Numbered from the stretch's first letter, positions 33,785 through 43,792 are shown. The stretch: DNA of 64,000 nucleotides from CAVXWV01 sp963695415 (GCA_963695415.1 CAVOGL010000008.1:434001-498000), one strand, 5' to 3'. Notes: a model not told the origin generated them from the letters alone. Translations and numbers: made by a program.

Positions 33785-34520
33785 GTTCCTTTGGGCTGGC
33801 GGGATCGTGCTTTTATTGGTCATCGCGATCGGGGCAGGTCTGCTGTGGGCGGGTTCTGCGGCAAAACCAATGCCGGAAGCTTTAGAAGCGCTTGAGTCCG
33901 ATGTCAAAGTCAATGTCGAGGCAAACTCCTGGATTGTGTTCACGCCCAAGGATGATGCCCCAAAAACCGGTATTGTGTTCTATCCTGGGGGCAAGGTGGA
34001 CCCGCGTGCATATGCTCCTGCAGCCTACCAGATCGCCAGCCAGGGATACCTGGTGGTCATCCCGCCGATGCCGCTGAACCTGGCGGTGTTTGCGCCTGAC
34101 CGTGCAAAGGACATCATCGCTGCCTACCCGGAGATCGAGTGCTGGATAGTTGGCGGGCATTCCCTTGGCGGGGTCATGGCAGCACAATTCAGCAACGAAG
34201 CTGGATCAGGCGTTTCCGGATTGCTGCTGTGGGCATCCTACCCGGCTGATTCACTGGACTTGAGCGCCAGTGAACTCCAGGTTTTGACGATCTCAGCCAG
34301 CGAAGACGGTTTGACGACCCAAGATGAAGTGGAAGCGTCACTGACAAGACTACCGCCAACCACAGAATGGACAATCATCGATGGCGGCAACCATGCAGGC
34401 TTTGGATGGTATGGAGAACAATCCGGTGATGGCACAGCGTCGATAACGCGCCAGGAACAGCAGGAACAGATTGTCCAGGTTACTGTCAACTGGCTGGAAA
34501 GTGCAGGTATTTGCGAGTGA
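33765..34520 (+). CDS. Membrane-anchored alpha/beta hydrolase
   Basis: This 251-residue protein has an N-terminal anchor (residues 8-27, FLWAGGIVLLLVIAIGAGLL). An alpha/beta hydrolase fold follows: GIVFYPGGKVDPRAYAPAA, the nucleophile elbow GGHSLGGVMA (Ser about 131), and the late His in GGNHAGFGWYG. The substrate is unknown; it belongs to a family sometimes annotated as carboxymethylenebutenolidase-like. ATG 33765 follows GGGAGGCGA and overlaps the PHP gene end. Confidence 0.85.
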   Translation: MKKKTNRFLWAGGIVLLLVIAIGAGLLWAGSAAKPMPEALEALESDVKVNVEANSWIVFTPKDDAPKTGIVFYPGGKVDPRAYAPAAYQIASQGYLVVIPPMPLNLAVFAPDRAKDIIAAYPEIECWIVGGHSLGGVMAAQFSNEAGSGVSGLLLWASYPADSLDLSASELQVLTISASEDGLTTQDEVEASLTRLPPTTEWTIIDGGNHAGFGWYGEQSGDGTASITRQEQQEQIVQVTVNWLESAGICE

Positions 34521-34545
34521 GGATGGCATCCTGATGATTGTATCC

Positions 34546-34575
34546 TTGACAATCTTTCAGGTTTTGCGATAAGAT
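34546..34575 (+). promoter_or_regulatory. pheST promoter
   Basis: TTGACA (34546-34551), 18 bases, then TAAGAT (34570-34575), directly upstream of the T-box leader. Confidence 0.75.
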
Positions 34576-34582
34576 TTGGACG

Positions 34583-34909
34583 TTTAAAATAACCGATCCG
34601 CGAAGACAGAGGAAAGTAAGCCGCTGGAAAACCCCCAGGGAGGCGTTGGGCCAGGACTGGAACCCAAGCCGGGTGGAAGGCGACTGAAGTTCCCTCTCGA
34701 GCCGCTCAGGTGAATGCCTTTGAGAGAACACAAAGGTTAATAGTTTGAGCCGCAGCCCCAGCGTTAGCAGAGGGGAGCCAATCGTGACTTCAAAATTCCT
34801 GAAGCGCTGCTGGTGAAAAGTGGGCTGGGCAACCAGCCAAGTTGGGTGGTACCGCGGGCAAATACCCGTCCCTTCTCTGGGACGGGATTATTGTTTAACT
34901 GGAGGTTTT
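34583..34909 (+). promoter_or_regulatory. T-box riboswitch of the pheST operon
   Basis: About 325 untranslated bases precede pheS. AGAGGAAAGTAAG near the start fits the AG-bulge/stem I entry. GGGTGGTACCGCGGG (34844-34858) is the T-box proper, which pairs with uncharged tRNA acceptor ends. CCCGTCCC (34865-34872) and GGGACGGG (34879-34886) then form the terminator stem, followed by ATTATTGTTT. GAAGTTCCC near 34687 could present a UUC (Phe) specifier; that placement is inference. Low charged tRNA-Phe would allow read-through into pheS-pheT. Confidence 0.9.
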
Positions 34910-35935
34910 ATGCTCAAACAACTCGATCAAATAGAGTCAGCTGCCATCAAGGAGCTGGAAGGGCTGGTGGACGATGCTGGACTGCAACAGTGGCGGGTCA
35001 GCTACCTGGGCCGCAGTTCAGCGTTGATGGGCGTATTTGATGGGATGAGGAACCTGTCAAAAGACGAGCGACCGGCAGTGGGCAGACGCGCCAACGAAGT
35101 GAAGCAAGCCCTGGAGAGCGCATACGAAAGCAAAAACACCGCGCTCCAGACGGCAGCATTAAGCCTGTCGCTGCAGACAGACAGCCTGGATGTAACCCTG
35201 CCTGGACGACCCAGAAACCGCGGCAGGCTGCACCCGAATACGCAGACGATGCGCGAGATCTACCGCATCTTTGGCGAGATGGGTTTCCAGGTTTACCGCT
35301 CGCGCGAGGTTGAAACAGATGAGTATAATTTTGGCTTGCTGAACATCCCCGAGCACCACCCGGCGCGCGATATGTGGGATACCTTCCACACAAACATCCC
35401 GGGCGTGCTGCTGCGCACGCACACCTCCCCCGGGCAGATCCACGTGATGCGTGAGAACGCGCCCAATCCAATCCGAGCTTTTCTGCCGGGCATGTGCTAC
35501 CGCTACGAACAGGTCAGCGCAAGGAAAGAATCACAATTTACCCAGGTCGAGGGGCTGGTGATCGACCATGATATCACCCTGGCAGACCTGAAGGGTACGC
35601 TGAATGACTTCTACCGGCGTCTATTTGGAGCGCAGGTGCGCACGCGGTTCCGAGCCTCTTACTTCCCCTTCACCGAACCCAGCGGCGAAATGGATGTGGA
35701 GTGCTTCCTGTGCAGCGGTGAGGGATGCGGGATGTGCTCAGGGACTGGATGGCTCGAGCTGCTTGGCTGCGGGATGGTGCACCCAACCGTGCTGCGCAAC
35801 GGGGGGTATGACCCCGAGATATTCTCGGGATTTGCTTTTGGCATGGGTCCGGAGCGCACTACCATCCTGCGCTACCACGTCGAAGACATCCGCCATTTAT
35901 GGCAGAATGATCTCCGCTTCCTGGAACAATTCTAA
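34910..35935 (+). CDS. pheS: Phenylalanyl-tRNA synthetase alpha subunit
   Basis: This 341-residue catalytic subunit of the alpha2-beta2 synthetase has an N-terminal coiled-coil tRNA-binding arm (1-100). The class II core carries HPNTQTMREIYRIFGEMGF, DTFHTNIPGVLLRTHTSPGQ (motif 2 region), FTQVEGLVIDHDITLADLKG and GFAFGMGPERTTILRY (motif 3). ATG 34910 follows GGAGGTTTT. An upstream in-frame extension lies in the T-box and is not translated. pheT follows after 12 bases. Confidence 0.96.
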   Translation: MLKQLDQIESAAIKELEGLVDDAGLQQWRVSYLGRSSALMGVFDGMRNLSKDERPAVGRRANEVKQALESAYESKNTALQTAALSLSLQTDSLDVTLPGRPRNRGRLHPNTQTMREIYRIFGEMGFQVYRSREVETDEYNFGLLNIPEHHPARDMWDTFHTNIPGVLLRTHTSPGQIHVMRENAPNPIRAFLPGMCYRYEQVSARKESQFTQVEGLVIDHDITLADLKGTLNDFYRRLFGAQVRTRFRASYFPFTEPSGEMDVECFLCSGEGCGMCSGTGWLELLGCGMVHPTVLRNGGYDPEIFSGFAFGMGPERTTILRYHVEDIRHLWQNDLRFLEQF

Positions 35936-35947
35936 AGGAGAGGAACA

Positions 35948-38545
35948 ATGAAAGTCGTATTATCCTGGATTAAGGAATTGTCCGTGGCACACGGCGTTGA
36001 CATCAACCTGACCATACCGGAACTGGCTAACCGACTGACCCTGGCAGGTCTGGAAGTGGAAGAAATTCAGATCATCGGACTGCCGATGCCGGATGGCAGG
36101 TTGTCCGAATACAAAGCCAGCGGATTGAGCTGGGCAAGAGACAAGATCGTCACTGCTGCCGTGCATGAAGTCATGCCGCATCCAAATGCGGACAGGCTGG
36201 TGCTGTGCCGACTGGATGATGGCGAAAGAGAACACATCGTACTCACCGGCGCTCCTAACCTTTTCCCATATAAAGGACAGGGCAGGCTGCCCAAACCGCT
36301 CAAGGTAGCGTATGCGCGCGAAGGGGCGCGTATTTACGACGGGCACCAGGAAGGTCAGGTAGAGACAACCCTGAAACGAGCGAAAATCCGCGGCGTGGAA
36401 TCGTATTCGATGATCTGCTCTGAAAAGGAGCTGGGCATATCCGAGGAACACGAGGGGGTGATCCTGCTGGATGAGGATGCCCCTGTGGGTGTGCCGCTGG
36501 CGGATTACATGGGGGATGCGGTCTTTGACATCGCCATTATCCCAAACATCGCTCGTGCTGCGAATATGCTTGGGGTTGCGCGTGAAATTGCGGCACTCAC
36601 TGATACCACTCTGCGAACTCCAGAATTCGAGGTGGTGGCTGAGGGAGAAGCCATAACCGGGAAGGCAAAGATCGAGATTCAAAACCCGGAGCTGAACCCG
36701 CGTTTTGTGCTGGGCTTAATCAAAGACGTCGAAATCAAACCCAGCCCTTACTGGATGCAGCGGCGGCTGCGCCTGGCGGGGATGCGCCCGATCAATAACA
36801 TTGTCGATGCGACCAATTATGCCATGCTTGAAATCGGTGAACCGCTGCACGCGTTCGATTACGATGTGCTGGTGAAGCGCGCCGGCGGGACCGCACCCAC
36901 GATCATCACGCGGACGGCGCAACCCGGAGAAAAATTGACCACCCTGGACGATATCGAGCGCGAGCTGGATGAGGAGACCGTGCTGGTGTGTGACACCGCC
37001 GGAGCGCTCTCGATTGCGGGGGTGATGGGCGGGCTCGAATCGGAGGTGAGCGCTGATACGCGCAATGTGCTCCTGGAGGGCGCGGCATGGAACTACATCA
37101 ACATCCGGCGCACATCGACAGCACAGCGAATGATGACAGAGGCGTCTTACCGCTTTTCACGCGGCGTTCACCCGATGATGGCAGAAAGGGGAGTGCGCCG
37201 GTGCCTGGAGCTGATGCGCCTGACTTCCGGAGGGACGGTCGCCCGGGGGTTGGTGGACAACTACCCGCTTCCGCATGTGGATCCCATTGTTGAGGTGACA
37301 CCAGCAGACGCACGCCGCTGGCTGGGGATCGAGATCGAGGCTGAGGAAATTGCCCGTATCCTGCGGAATTTAGAATTTGAAGCTGAAGTAAGCGGGGATG
37401 TGGTCCGGGTGCAGTCTCCAGATCACCGTGTCGATATCGGCACACCCAGCGGCTCATCCGACCCGCACGATGTGGTCGCCAGGGCAGATATCATGGAGGA
37501 AGTGGCGCGTATCTACGGATACGACCGCATACCGGAGACGATCCTGTCATCGGCTATCCCACCCGCCAACAGCGTTGGCGCCGCTAACAGCGTTGGCAGC
37601 GCCAGCAGCCCATTGTTGGAGGAGAAACTGCGCGATGTGCTGGTTAATCTCGGGCTGCAGGAGGTTGCCACCTACCGGCTGACCTCTCCCGAAAGGGAAA
37701 TACGCCGCTTCGAACCCGGGACACCGCCATCTCCTTATCCATATATCAGCCTGGCAAACCCGATCGCACAGGACCGTACCGTCATGCGCCAGAGCCTGCT
37801 TGCCAGCATGCTGGAGGTGGTCGAACGGAATGCGCGCACGCGAGAGCGCATGATGCTTTTCGAGATCGGACCCGTTTACCTGGCATCAGAAGATAGCAAC
37901 CTGCCGGAGGAACCTTTACATGCGGTTATCGTTTTAACCGGGAGGCGCCATCCGCCTGCCTGGCAGGGTACAGACGATGAGAGCATGGATTTTTATGATT
38001 TGAAAGGCTTGCTGGAAGAAATGCTGCAAAGCCTGCACATCTCCGGCGCATCATGGAAACCACACAAACACCCCAGCTTCCACCCGGGCAAATGCGCCCG
38101 CATTGAAATCAATGACCATCAAATAGGCGTGATCGGTGAGCTGCATCCCCTGGTGCGCAAGAATTATGAATTACCCGAAACCGCTTTACTGGCAGCCGAA
38201 CTGGATGTCAGTCTTCTATTATCATTGGTGGCAGATAGTTATACGATCACAAGCGTAGCGGCTTATCCTGCCGTGTTGGAAGACCTGGCAATTGTGGTTG
38301 ACGAGAAAGTCCCGGCGGGAGAGGTCGAGGCTGTGATCCGAAGGGCTGGCGGTAAAATGCTGACAGAGGTGCGGTTGTTTGATGTTTACAGAAGCGAGAC
38401 AATCGGCGCCGGTAAAAAGAGCCTGGCTTATGCGCTGGCTTACCAATCAGCCGAACGCACTCTGAAGGATAAAGATGCTGAGAAAATCCGGCAGAAGATT
38501 ATCAGGACATTGGAACAGGAACTGGGAGCTGTTTTAAGGAGTTAA
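35948..38545 (+). CDS. pheT: Phenylalanyl-tRNA synthetase beta subunit
   Basis: This 865-residue subunit has all domains in order: B1 and tRNA-binding OB fold (about 40-205, VMPHPNADRLVLCRLDDG), B3/B4 editing domain (about 215-440, RPINNIVDATNYAMLEIGEPLHAFD), B5, the catalytic-like core and the C-terminal FDX-ACB anticodon-binding domain (about 760-863). It is somewhat longer than usual, partly from a low-complexity insert ANSVGAANSVGSASS at about 539-553, encoded by a near-tandem GCCAACAGCGTTGGC repeat, and a Ser-rich stretch near 497. GGAGAGGAACA precedes ATG. No frame breaks. Confidence 0.96.
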   Translation: MKVVLSWIKELSVAHGVDINLTIPELANRLTLAGLEVEEIQIIGLPMPDGRLSEYKASGLSWARDKIVTAAVHEVMPHPNADRLVLCRLDDGEREHIVLTGAPNLFPYKGQGRLPKPLKVAYAREGARIYDGHQEGQVETTLKRAKIRGVESYSMICSEKELGISEEHEGVILLDEDAPVGVPLADYMGDAVFDIAIIPNIARAANMLGVAREIAALTDTTLRTPEFEVVAEGEAITGKAKIEIQNPELNPRFVLGLIKDVEIKPSPYWMQRRLRLAGMRPINNIVDATNYAMLEIGEPLHAFDYDVLVKRAGGTAPTIITRTAQPGEKLTTLDDIERELDEETVLVCDTAGALSIAGVMGGLESEVSADTRNVLLEGAAWNYINIRRTSTAQRMMTEASYRFSRGVHPMMAERGVRRCLELMRLTSGGTVARGLVDNYPLPHVDPIVEVTPADARRWLGIEIEAEEIARILRNLEFEAEVSGDVVRVQSPDHRVDIGTPSGSSDPHDVVARADIMEEVARIYGYDRIPETILSSAIPPANSVGAANSVGSASSPLLEEKLRDVLVNLGLQEVATYRLTSPEREIRRFEPGTPPSPYPYISLANPIAQDRTVMRQSLLASMLEVVERNARTRERMMLFEIGPVYLASEDSNLPEEPLHAVIVLTGRRHPPAWQGTDDESMDFYDLKGLLEEMLQSLHISGASWKPHKHPSFHPGKCARIEINDHQIGVIGELHPLVRKNYELPETALLAAELDVSLLLSLVADSYTITSVAAYPAVLEDLAIVVDEKVPAGEVEAVIRRAGGKMLTEVRLFDVYRSETIGAGKKSLAYALAYQSAERTLKDKDAEKIRQKIIRTLEQELGAVLRS

Positions 38546-38548
38546 AGT

Positions 38549-38845
38549 ATGGACAAACGAAATGCCGGAATCATCGCGGTCATCGTCACCAGCCTGACCT
38601 GTGCTCTACCAGGTTTGGTGATGTTATGTGCAGGAGTATTGGGGATATTTGGTGTTTACCTGCCTGATGCCGGTTTCACGGAAGCCGACAAGATTGGAGC
38701 AATCGTTATATTAATTGGAGCGCTATGTCTCGGCGCGGCAGGGATCCTGGTCCCGATCCTGGTCGGATTATTCACGTTACGACAGCCTAAAGCTGAAGCG
38801 CTTGCGCCGGAAGATGTCAATAAACCGATCCCGCCTCCTGGATAG
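38549..38845 (+). CDS. Small two-helix membrane protein after pheT
   Basis: This 98-residue protein has two hydrophobic helices (about 8-37 and 48-75: IAVIVTSLTCALPGLVML, IGAIVILIGALCLGAAGIL) and a Pro-rich tail KPIPPPG. It starts three bases after the pheT stop with AAGGAG upstream, so it is the last gene of the pheST operon. No family is recognised and its link to translation is unknown. Confidence 0.7.
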   Translation: MDKRNAGIIAVIVTSLTCALPGLVMLCAGVLGIFGVYLPDAGFTEADKIGAIVILIGALCLGAAGILVPILVGLFTLRQPKAEALAPEDVNKPIPPPG

Positions 38846-38925
38846 GATGGGGGTGGTGTCCTAAAGATTATTTTGACGTGTAAAACCAGGTTGTGAGCGC
38901 AGATGTGTGCGCGCCGGTCGTGACA

Positions 38926-39024
38926 TCTGTCATTACGAGCGGAGCGAAGTAATCTCCCATCCAGCAGGAGCACATCCATCCACCGGGGAGATCGCTTCGG
39001 GCAAGACACCTCGCGATGGCAGAC
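38926..39024. repeat. Dispersed repeat with inverted ends, copy 1
   Basis: CATTACGAGCGGAGCGAAGT, AATCTCCC then GGGGAGATCGCTTCGGG and CTCGCGATGGCAGAC: the two halves are imperfect inverted copies, about 100 bases, MITE-like in layout but without coding capacity. Confidence 0.75.
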
Positions 39025-39058
39025 ACCAGGGAGACCTGTGGGTGCGCCTGGTCGAACC

Positions 39059-39163
39059 TCTGTCATTACGAGGGCAGCGAAGTAATGTCCCATCCAGCCG
39101 GAGACACATCCCATCCACCGGGGAGATCGCTTCGGGCAAAAACGCCCTCGCGATGACAGATAA
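39059..39163. repeat. Dispersed repeat with inverted ends, copy 2
   Basis: A second copy of the element at 38926, in the same orientation, 34 bases on (CATTACGAGGGCAGCGAAGT, GGGGAGATCGCTTCGGG, CTCGCGATGACAGA). The pair fills the space between the pheST operon and the convergent GH28 gene. Confidence 0.75.
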
Positions 39164-39308
39164 CCATGCGCGCAGATACAATTCGTGGCAGGTGATTCCT
39201 GCCGTGTCCCTGTTATCCTTTGTTCTAACCTGGCTTACTCGAGGTTCTTTTGTGCCAGCTGTGCAACCATAAATAAAAATATGGATGCCGTTCCACCACC
39301 TACCTGTA

Positions 39309-40610
39309 TCATTCTCCACCCTGGAGACCAACGTTCTCTACCACGGCATCAATCTTGTAAAGCTCTCCCATCTCCGGAGCGGCGATCACGCGTACGTCTT
39401 CCAGATAGACTTCCTCCGCATCCTGTGCATAAAGCCAGGGAATCTGCCCCTGCGGTGCCCGCCGCACCGGAGCTGGCTGCAAGTCGATAACTTTCCCCAA
39501 TAACGGTCGGTTCTTTCCCGGGGTCAACGTCAACCGCCAGCCGCTCAGGGCGATATCCTGGATGTTCTTGTTCCTGCCTACGATCACGATACCATTTTCG
39601 CTGTGGGCGAAGACATTCCGCACCGAAACGCCCACGATCTGCCCGTCCGAGTTTGCCGCCGAGATTACCAGCGGCTCCCCCTTGCCCCACCAATCTCCCA
39701 CGAAGAGATGTGTGTGCAGCACCAGGTTCTGTGCCACCACGTTCTCAACAATACCTCCATCCCCGGCAAAAATGCCAACACCGCGGTTCCCGTCTGCCAG
39801 CACCAGGTTGTTGAAAACCACGTTTCGCACCTTGCTCGCCAGGTGTCCAGCGCGCACCGCAGCGGAGCGCGACACCAGGGTGCAGTTCGTAACCACCACG
39901 TTCTCACACCAACGCTCCCAGTCGGTGATGCACGAGACCGCCACGCAGTCATCGCCGCAATGGATCACACAGTCGCTGATCACTACGTCCTTGCAGGCGG
40001 TGATGTGGATTCCGTCACTGTTCGGCACCTGCAGGTGATTATCGATTGTGATTCCGCGGATCTTAACGTCTGTGCACACGCTACACGTGAGGGTCCAGCA
40101 AGGTGATCTGCGGAATGCCACACCCTCAACCTGCAACCGCCGGCAGTTGTGAAAGAAAATCGGCTGGTTTGGCCGCGGCAGATCCTGTACTACCGCCTGA
40201 GAGCGCTGCCAATCTGCCAGCGCGTTAAGGTCGGGTTTTTCGACCCCCAGGCGCAGCTGGTGCCAATCGAAAAATGGTTCATCATTCAGGTCGATTGTGC
40301 CCTGCCCGATGATGCCCAGGTTCTCTTCACCCAGCGCGTAGATTAAAGAGCGCGTCTCTTTCCACTCATTGTGCCAGAATTCATGGGCAGGATAATCTTC
40401 CAGCCTGCCTGAGCCTTTCAAGACCGCACCGGCTTCCAGATAGAGGAACGTATTCGAGCGCAGCCGCAGCGTGCCACTGACATATACACCCGGCGGAACC
40501 ACCACTTTCCCCCCGCCTGCCTTTGCACAGGCATCGATCGCCGCCTGGATCATAGCCGTGTTGGTTGTCTTCCCGTCCCCGACCGCTGAAAACTCAGTGA
40601 TACTAAACAT
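39309..40610 (-). CDS. Glycoside hydrolase family 28 (polygalacturonase-like)
   Basis: This 433-residue right-handed beta-helix enzyme begins FSITEFSAVGDGKTTNTAMI, the usual pectate-lyase-like opening. It has the GH28 catalytic motifs NSDGIHI (about residue 198), CGDDCVAV (about 219) and RAGHLAS (about 253). There is no signal peptide, so it acts inside the cell, presumably on pectin or rhamnogalacturonan oligomers. Start ATG 40610 follows AAAGGAG and overlaps by one base the stop of the upstream broken methyltransferase gene. Confidence 0.9.
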   Translation of the reverse strand: MFSITEFSAVGDGKTTNTAMIQAAIDACAKAGGGKVVVPPGVYVSGTLRLRSNTFLYLEAGAVLKGSGRLEDYPAHEFWHNEWKETRSLIYALGEENLGIIGQGTIDLNDEPFFDWHQLRLGVEKPDLNALADWQRSQAVVQDLPRPNQPIFFHNCRRLQVEGVAFRRSPCWTLTCSVCTDVKIRGITIDNHLQVPNSDGIHITACKDVVISDCVIHCGDDCVAVSCITDWERWCENVVVTNCTLVSRSAAVRAGHLASKVRNVVFNNLVLADGNRGVGIFAGDGGIVENVVAQNLVLHTHLFVGDWWGKGEPLVISAANSDGQIVGVSVRNVFAHSENGIVIVGRNKNIQDIALSGWRLTLTPGKNRPLLGKVIDLQPAPVRRAPQGQIPWLYAQDAEEVYLEDVRVIAAPEMGELYKIDAVVENVGLQGGE

Positions 40611-42495
40611 CAAAACTCCTTTGCTCCCTCTACGATCTCAGCTGCCAGGTCGTAGCGGTCAAATTGCGTCATCAGGTAGATGCCCTGTGCCCAACCTTTC
40701 AACTCTGCAACCAGTTCCAGTGCAATTGACTACGCCCTCGACGGCTGAACCATCACCTGCCTTACGGATACGGTTTTGGATCTCATCCGGTATACTCGAT
40801 CCCTGGCACCTCATTGTGCAAGAAAGAGACGTGGCGTACACTGAAAAGGGGCAGCACTCCTGCCAGGATTGGAATCTTCAGTCTTTCCATGTTCCTGTTC
40901 GTAACGATCAATGAATTGCTGTGCTTCTGCTGGTATTAAAAATTGGCTGGGTGAGGGCAAAATCAGCACCTGCTTTGATCTTGCGGTTCAGATTCTTGAT
41001 CTCGCTGTGAATATCCTGCGGGTTCAAATTCAAAGCACATCCGGCAAAAAATGCCGTCGGCTGCCCAATATCCACTCCGGCGTGATCAATCCCAAGGTTG
41101 AAGATTCTGCTTGATTAATTTAATCAAACCCGATGGGACCAGGTCGTAGTTGTCCATCGCCTCAGGATAATCGCCGATCGCAGTTGGATCGCCCATGACC
41201 ACAAAAACATTGCGAATGCCAAGGGCATGCGCCGCCAACAGGTCACCCTGGACGCGCAGCAGGTTGCGGCCGCGGGTGGGGAAATGCAGCACGGTCTCAA
41301 CACCGACCTGCCGCTGCACCAATTCGCAAACCGCCCAGGGGCTCATGCGCATGCGCGCCATCGGGCTGTCGGCGACGTTGATGACATCCGCGCCGGCTTC
41401 TGCCAGCAGGCTTGCTCCAGCGAGCACTTTGGGTACCGAGAGACCCTTGCGGCGGGTCCATTTCCACGCTGACCACGAACCTGCCCTGCGACAGTTTCTG
41501 GCCATATGTGATGGGGCTTCGGGGAACTTCAAGGCGCTCATCCGTCTCCAGGGGCAGGGTCAATTCTGCTATGTCGGGGATCCACAGCCCTCGGAATGGC
41601 GGTCGAGCGCCTGGCGCATCGCAGCGATGTGTGCTGGCGTTGTCCCGCAGCAGCCCGCCGACCAGGCTGGCGCCCAGCCTCGCAGAAAGCCAGTGCATAT
41701 TCCCCGAAGTAGTCCGGGTTCGCAGGGTACATGATCCTGCCGCCCACCTGTTCGGGCCAGCCGGCATTGGGCATCACCGAGAAGGCGCGCATCCGGGCAC
41801 AGCCACGCTCATCTGCCTGAGAATGCGCAAGGCTTGTGCCGGTCCAGCTGGAGCAGTTCACACCGATCAAGTCCGCCCCAGCTTCTAACAGAGCTCGGGC
41901 TACCCTGGCTGGCGCATCACCCAGCAAGGTGCGGTCATCACGGCGTAAAGGTCAGGGAAGCCACCACCGGGATCGAGGCATCCGACCTGGCGTCGCAGCG
42001 CGGCAGACCGCCTCACAAAGTTCATGCACATCGCTGAAGGTCTCCATCACCAGCAGGTCTACCCCCGCTCGCAACCAGGGCGGACACCTGTTCGGCGAAC
42101 ACCTGGCGCGCCTGCTCTGCCTGCACTCGCCCAAAGGGCGCCAGGCCTCACGCCCAGCGGTCCCACATCCCCGGCTATAAGCACGCCTGCTGCGCTTTCT
42201 GTAACCGTCTCCGTACCAGCTCCACACCAGCCCGGTTGATCTCTGCCAACCTGCTCTTCAAGCCCATGCGCCGCCAACTTGAAACGGTTTGCCCCGAAGG
42301 TGTTGGTTTGAATGATTTCTGCGCCGGCATCCATGTATGCGTGGTGTACTCCGTCACCAGAGCCGGGTGGCTCAGGTTGAGCGCATCGAAACAGCCCTCG
42401 AAATCCATCCCCCTGGCGTTGAGCATCGTGCCCATGGCGCCATCTGAAAGCAGGGGCAGTCGGGATTGTGCGATGCGCTCTAAAAACTAATTCAT
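40610..42495 (-). pseudogene. Homocysteine methyltransferase/MTHFR fusion, decayed
   Basis: Pieces in all three leftward frames assemble into a YitJ/MetH-N type bifunctional protein. The N-terminal part reads LPLLSDGAMGTMLNARGMDF, AEIIQTNTFGANRF, DLLVMETFSDVHEL, IGVNCSS and the C-terminal zinc Cys region. The MetF-like half reads SLLAEAGADVINVADSPM, LGIRNVFVVMGDPTAIG, KAGADFALTQP and an ending AEIVEGAKEF. Codon 3 after ATG 42495 is TAG, and there are many register changes, far more than in any neighbour. It is clearly a dying gene, normally supplying methionine and 5-methyl-THF. Its stop overlaps the GH28 start, so the two were once transcribed together. Confidence 0.85.
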
Positions 42496-42606
42496 GATCC
42501 TGTACCTTCGTGATTAAATTGGACTGATTTTAACCGAAAAATCCCCCACATCGCAGCAGAACAGGTGTAAACTAAATCAAAAAGTAGAAAAACTCATTGA
42601 GGCCCT

Positions 42607-42867
42607 ATGGAACCCGTCCAATCGATTGATTATACACAGCTTGCTTTATTGGTTTCACCCATCCTGCTCATCCAGCTTGGATTTTCAATCTACGCCCTGG
42701 TTGACCTCTCGCGCCACGCGCAGGTGCGCGGCAAGAAAGCGATCTGGGCTGTGCTGCTTGTGCTGACAACCTTTGCCCTGCCCACCGGGCTGATCGTTTC
42801 CGGTTTATACCTAGCATGGGGCAGACATGTCGAATCCAACGGAGACCAGCAAGATGATCCGGATTGA
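42607..42867 (+). CDS. Small membrane protein upstream of ABC exporter
   Basis: This 86-residue protein has two membrane helices (about 12-33 and 45-69, AIWAVLLVLTTFALPTGLIV). LVDLSRHAQVRGKKAIWAV resembles the PLD-nuclease N-terminal membrane domain found beside ABC-2 exporters. It overlaps the ATPase gene start by 41 bases, so it belongs to the three-gene exporter operon; probably an accessory subunit. Confidence 0.75.
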   Translation: MEPVQSIDYTQLALLVSPILLIQLGFSIYALVDLSRHAQVRGKKAIWAVLLVLTTFALPTGLIVSGLYLAWGRHVESNGDQQDDPD

Positions 42868-43792
42868 GAACCTGGTGAAAACTTACGGGCAGGTGCGCGC
42901 CCTGGATGGTCTCAACCTGGTGGTTGAGCCAGGTGTTGTCTATGGCTTTCTGGGTCCTAACGGCGCCGGAAAGACCACCACCATGCGTATCCTCTCCGGG
43001 CTTGCCCGTCCCGACCAGGGACAGGTATATATCCTCGACCACCCGGTCGGTTCTGGCGTGGATGTCCGTCCCCTGATCGGCGTCATGCCCGAAGAGCCCG
43101 TTTTCTACCCCTGGATGACAGCAGGCGAGTTCCTGCGCGATCTGGTCGCCCCACTTTACGGCATCCAGCCGAAAGAAGCTGCCCAACGTGCCAGCGATTT
43201 GCTCAAAGCCGTCGACCTGCACAAAGCTGCCAGCCGCCGCATCCACGGCTTCTCGCGTGGCATGCGCCAACGCCTCAGCCTGGCTGCTGCCCTGGTTCAT
43301 AAGCCGCCCGTGCTGCTGCTGGATGAGCCGGTCAGCGCCCTGGATCCCGCTGGCAGGGTCGAGGTGCTTGAATTGATCGAATCGCTGCGCGGGGAGACCA
43401 CCATCCTGCTTTCGACGCACATCCTGGCGGATGTTGAGCGGGTCTGCGATGTCATCGGCATCATCGACCAGGGGCGCCTGCTCCTGCAGGAAAAGCGCCT
43501 TGACCTGCTCCGGCGCTATGCCCGACCGCTCATTGAGGTCGAGGTTGAGGATGGCTTTGGCGAGTGGCTTGATGAGATCCGCCGGCTTCCCGTTGTCCAG
43601 GAAGCCAGTGAGGTCGACAGGGTATCGCGCATCCTGGTCGCAGACCTGCCCGAAGCACAGAAGCTCCTGCTGGCAAGCCTTTCCCGGAATGGTCTCCTAG
43701 TGCGGCGCTTCGAGATCGTGCATCCCTCCCTGGAGGATATCTTCCTGCGCCTGACGAAAGGCAACAACGGTGGAAAGGAAGGTGAATCATGA
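42827..43792 (+). CDS. ABC transporter ATP-binding protein
   Basis: This 321-residue ABC-2-type ATPase has Walker A GPNGAGKTT (about residue 45), Q-loop MPEEPVF, signature SRGMRQRLSLA (about 148), Walker B LLLDEPVSALDP and the switch STHI. A C-terminal 100-residue domain typical of multidrug/antibiotic exporters follows. Start 42827 overlaps the upstream gene; Met 42854 is an alternative. It overlaps the permease gene by four bases. Confidence 0.93.
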   Translation: MSNPTETSKMIRIENLVKTYGQVRALDGLNLVVEPGVVYGFLGPNGAGKTTTMRILSGLARPDQGQVYILDHPVGSGVDVRPLIGVMPEEPVFYPWMTAGEFLRDLVAPLYGIQPKEAAQRASDLLKAVDLHKAASRRIHGFSRGMRQRLSLAAALVHKPPVLLLDEPVSALDPAGRVEVLELIESLRGETTILLSTHILADVERVCDVIGIIDQGRLLLQEKRLDLLRRYARPLIEVEVEDGFGEWLDEIRRLPVVQEASEVDRVSRILVADLPEAQKLLLASLSRNGLLVRRFEIVHPSLEDIFLRLTKGNNGGKEGES

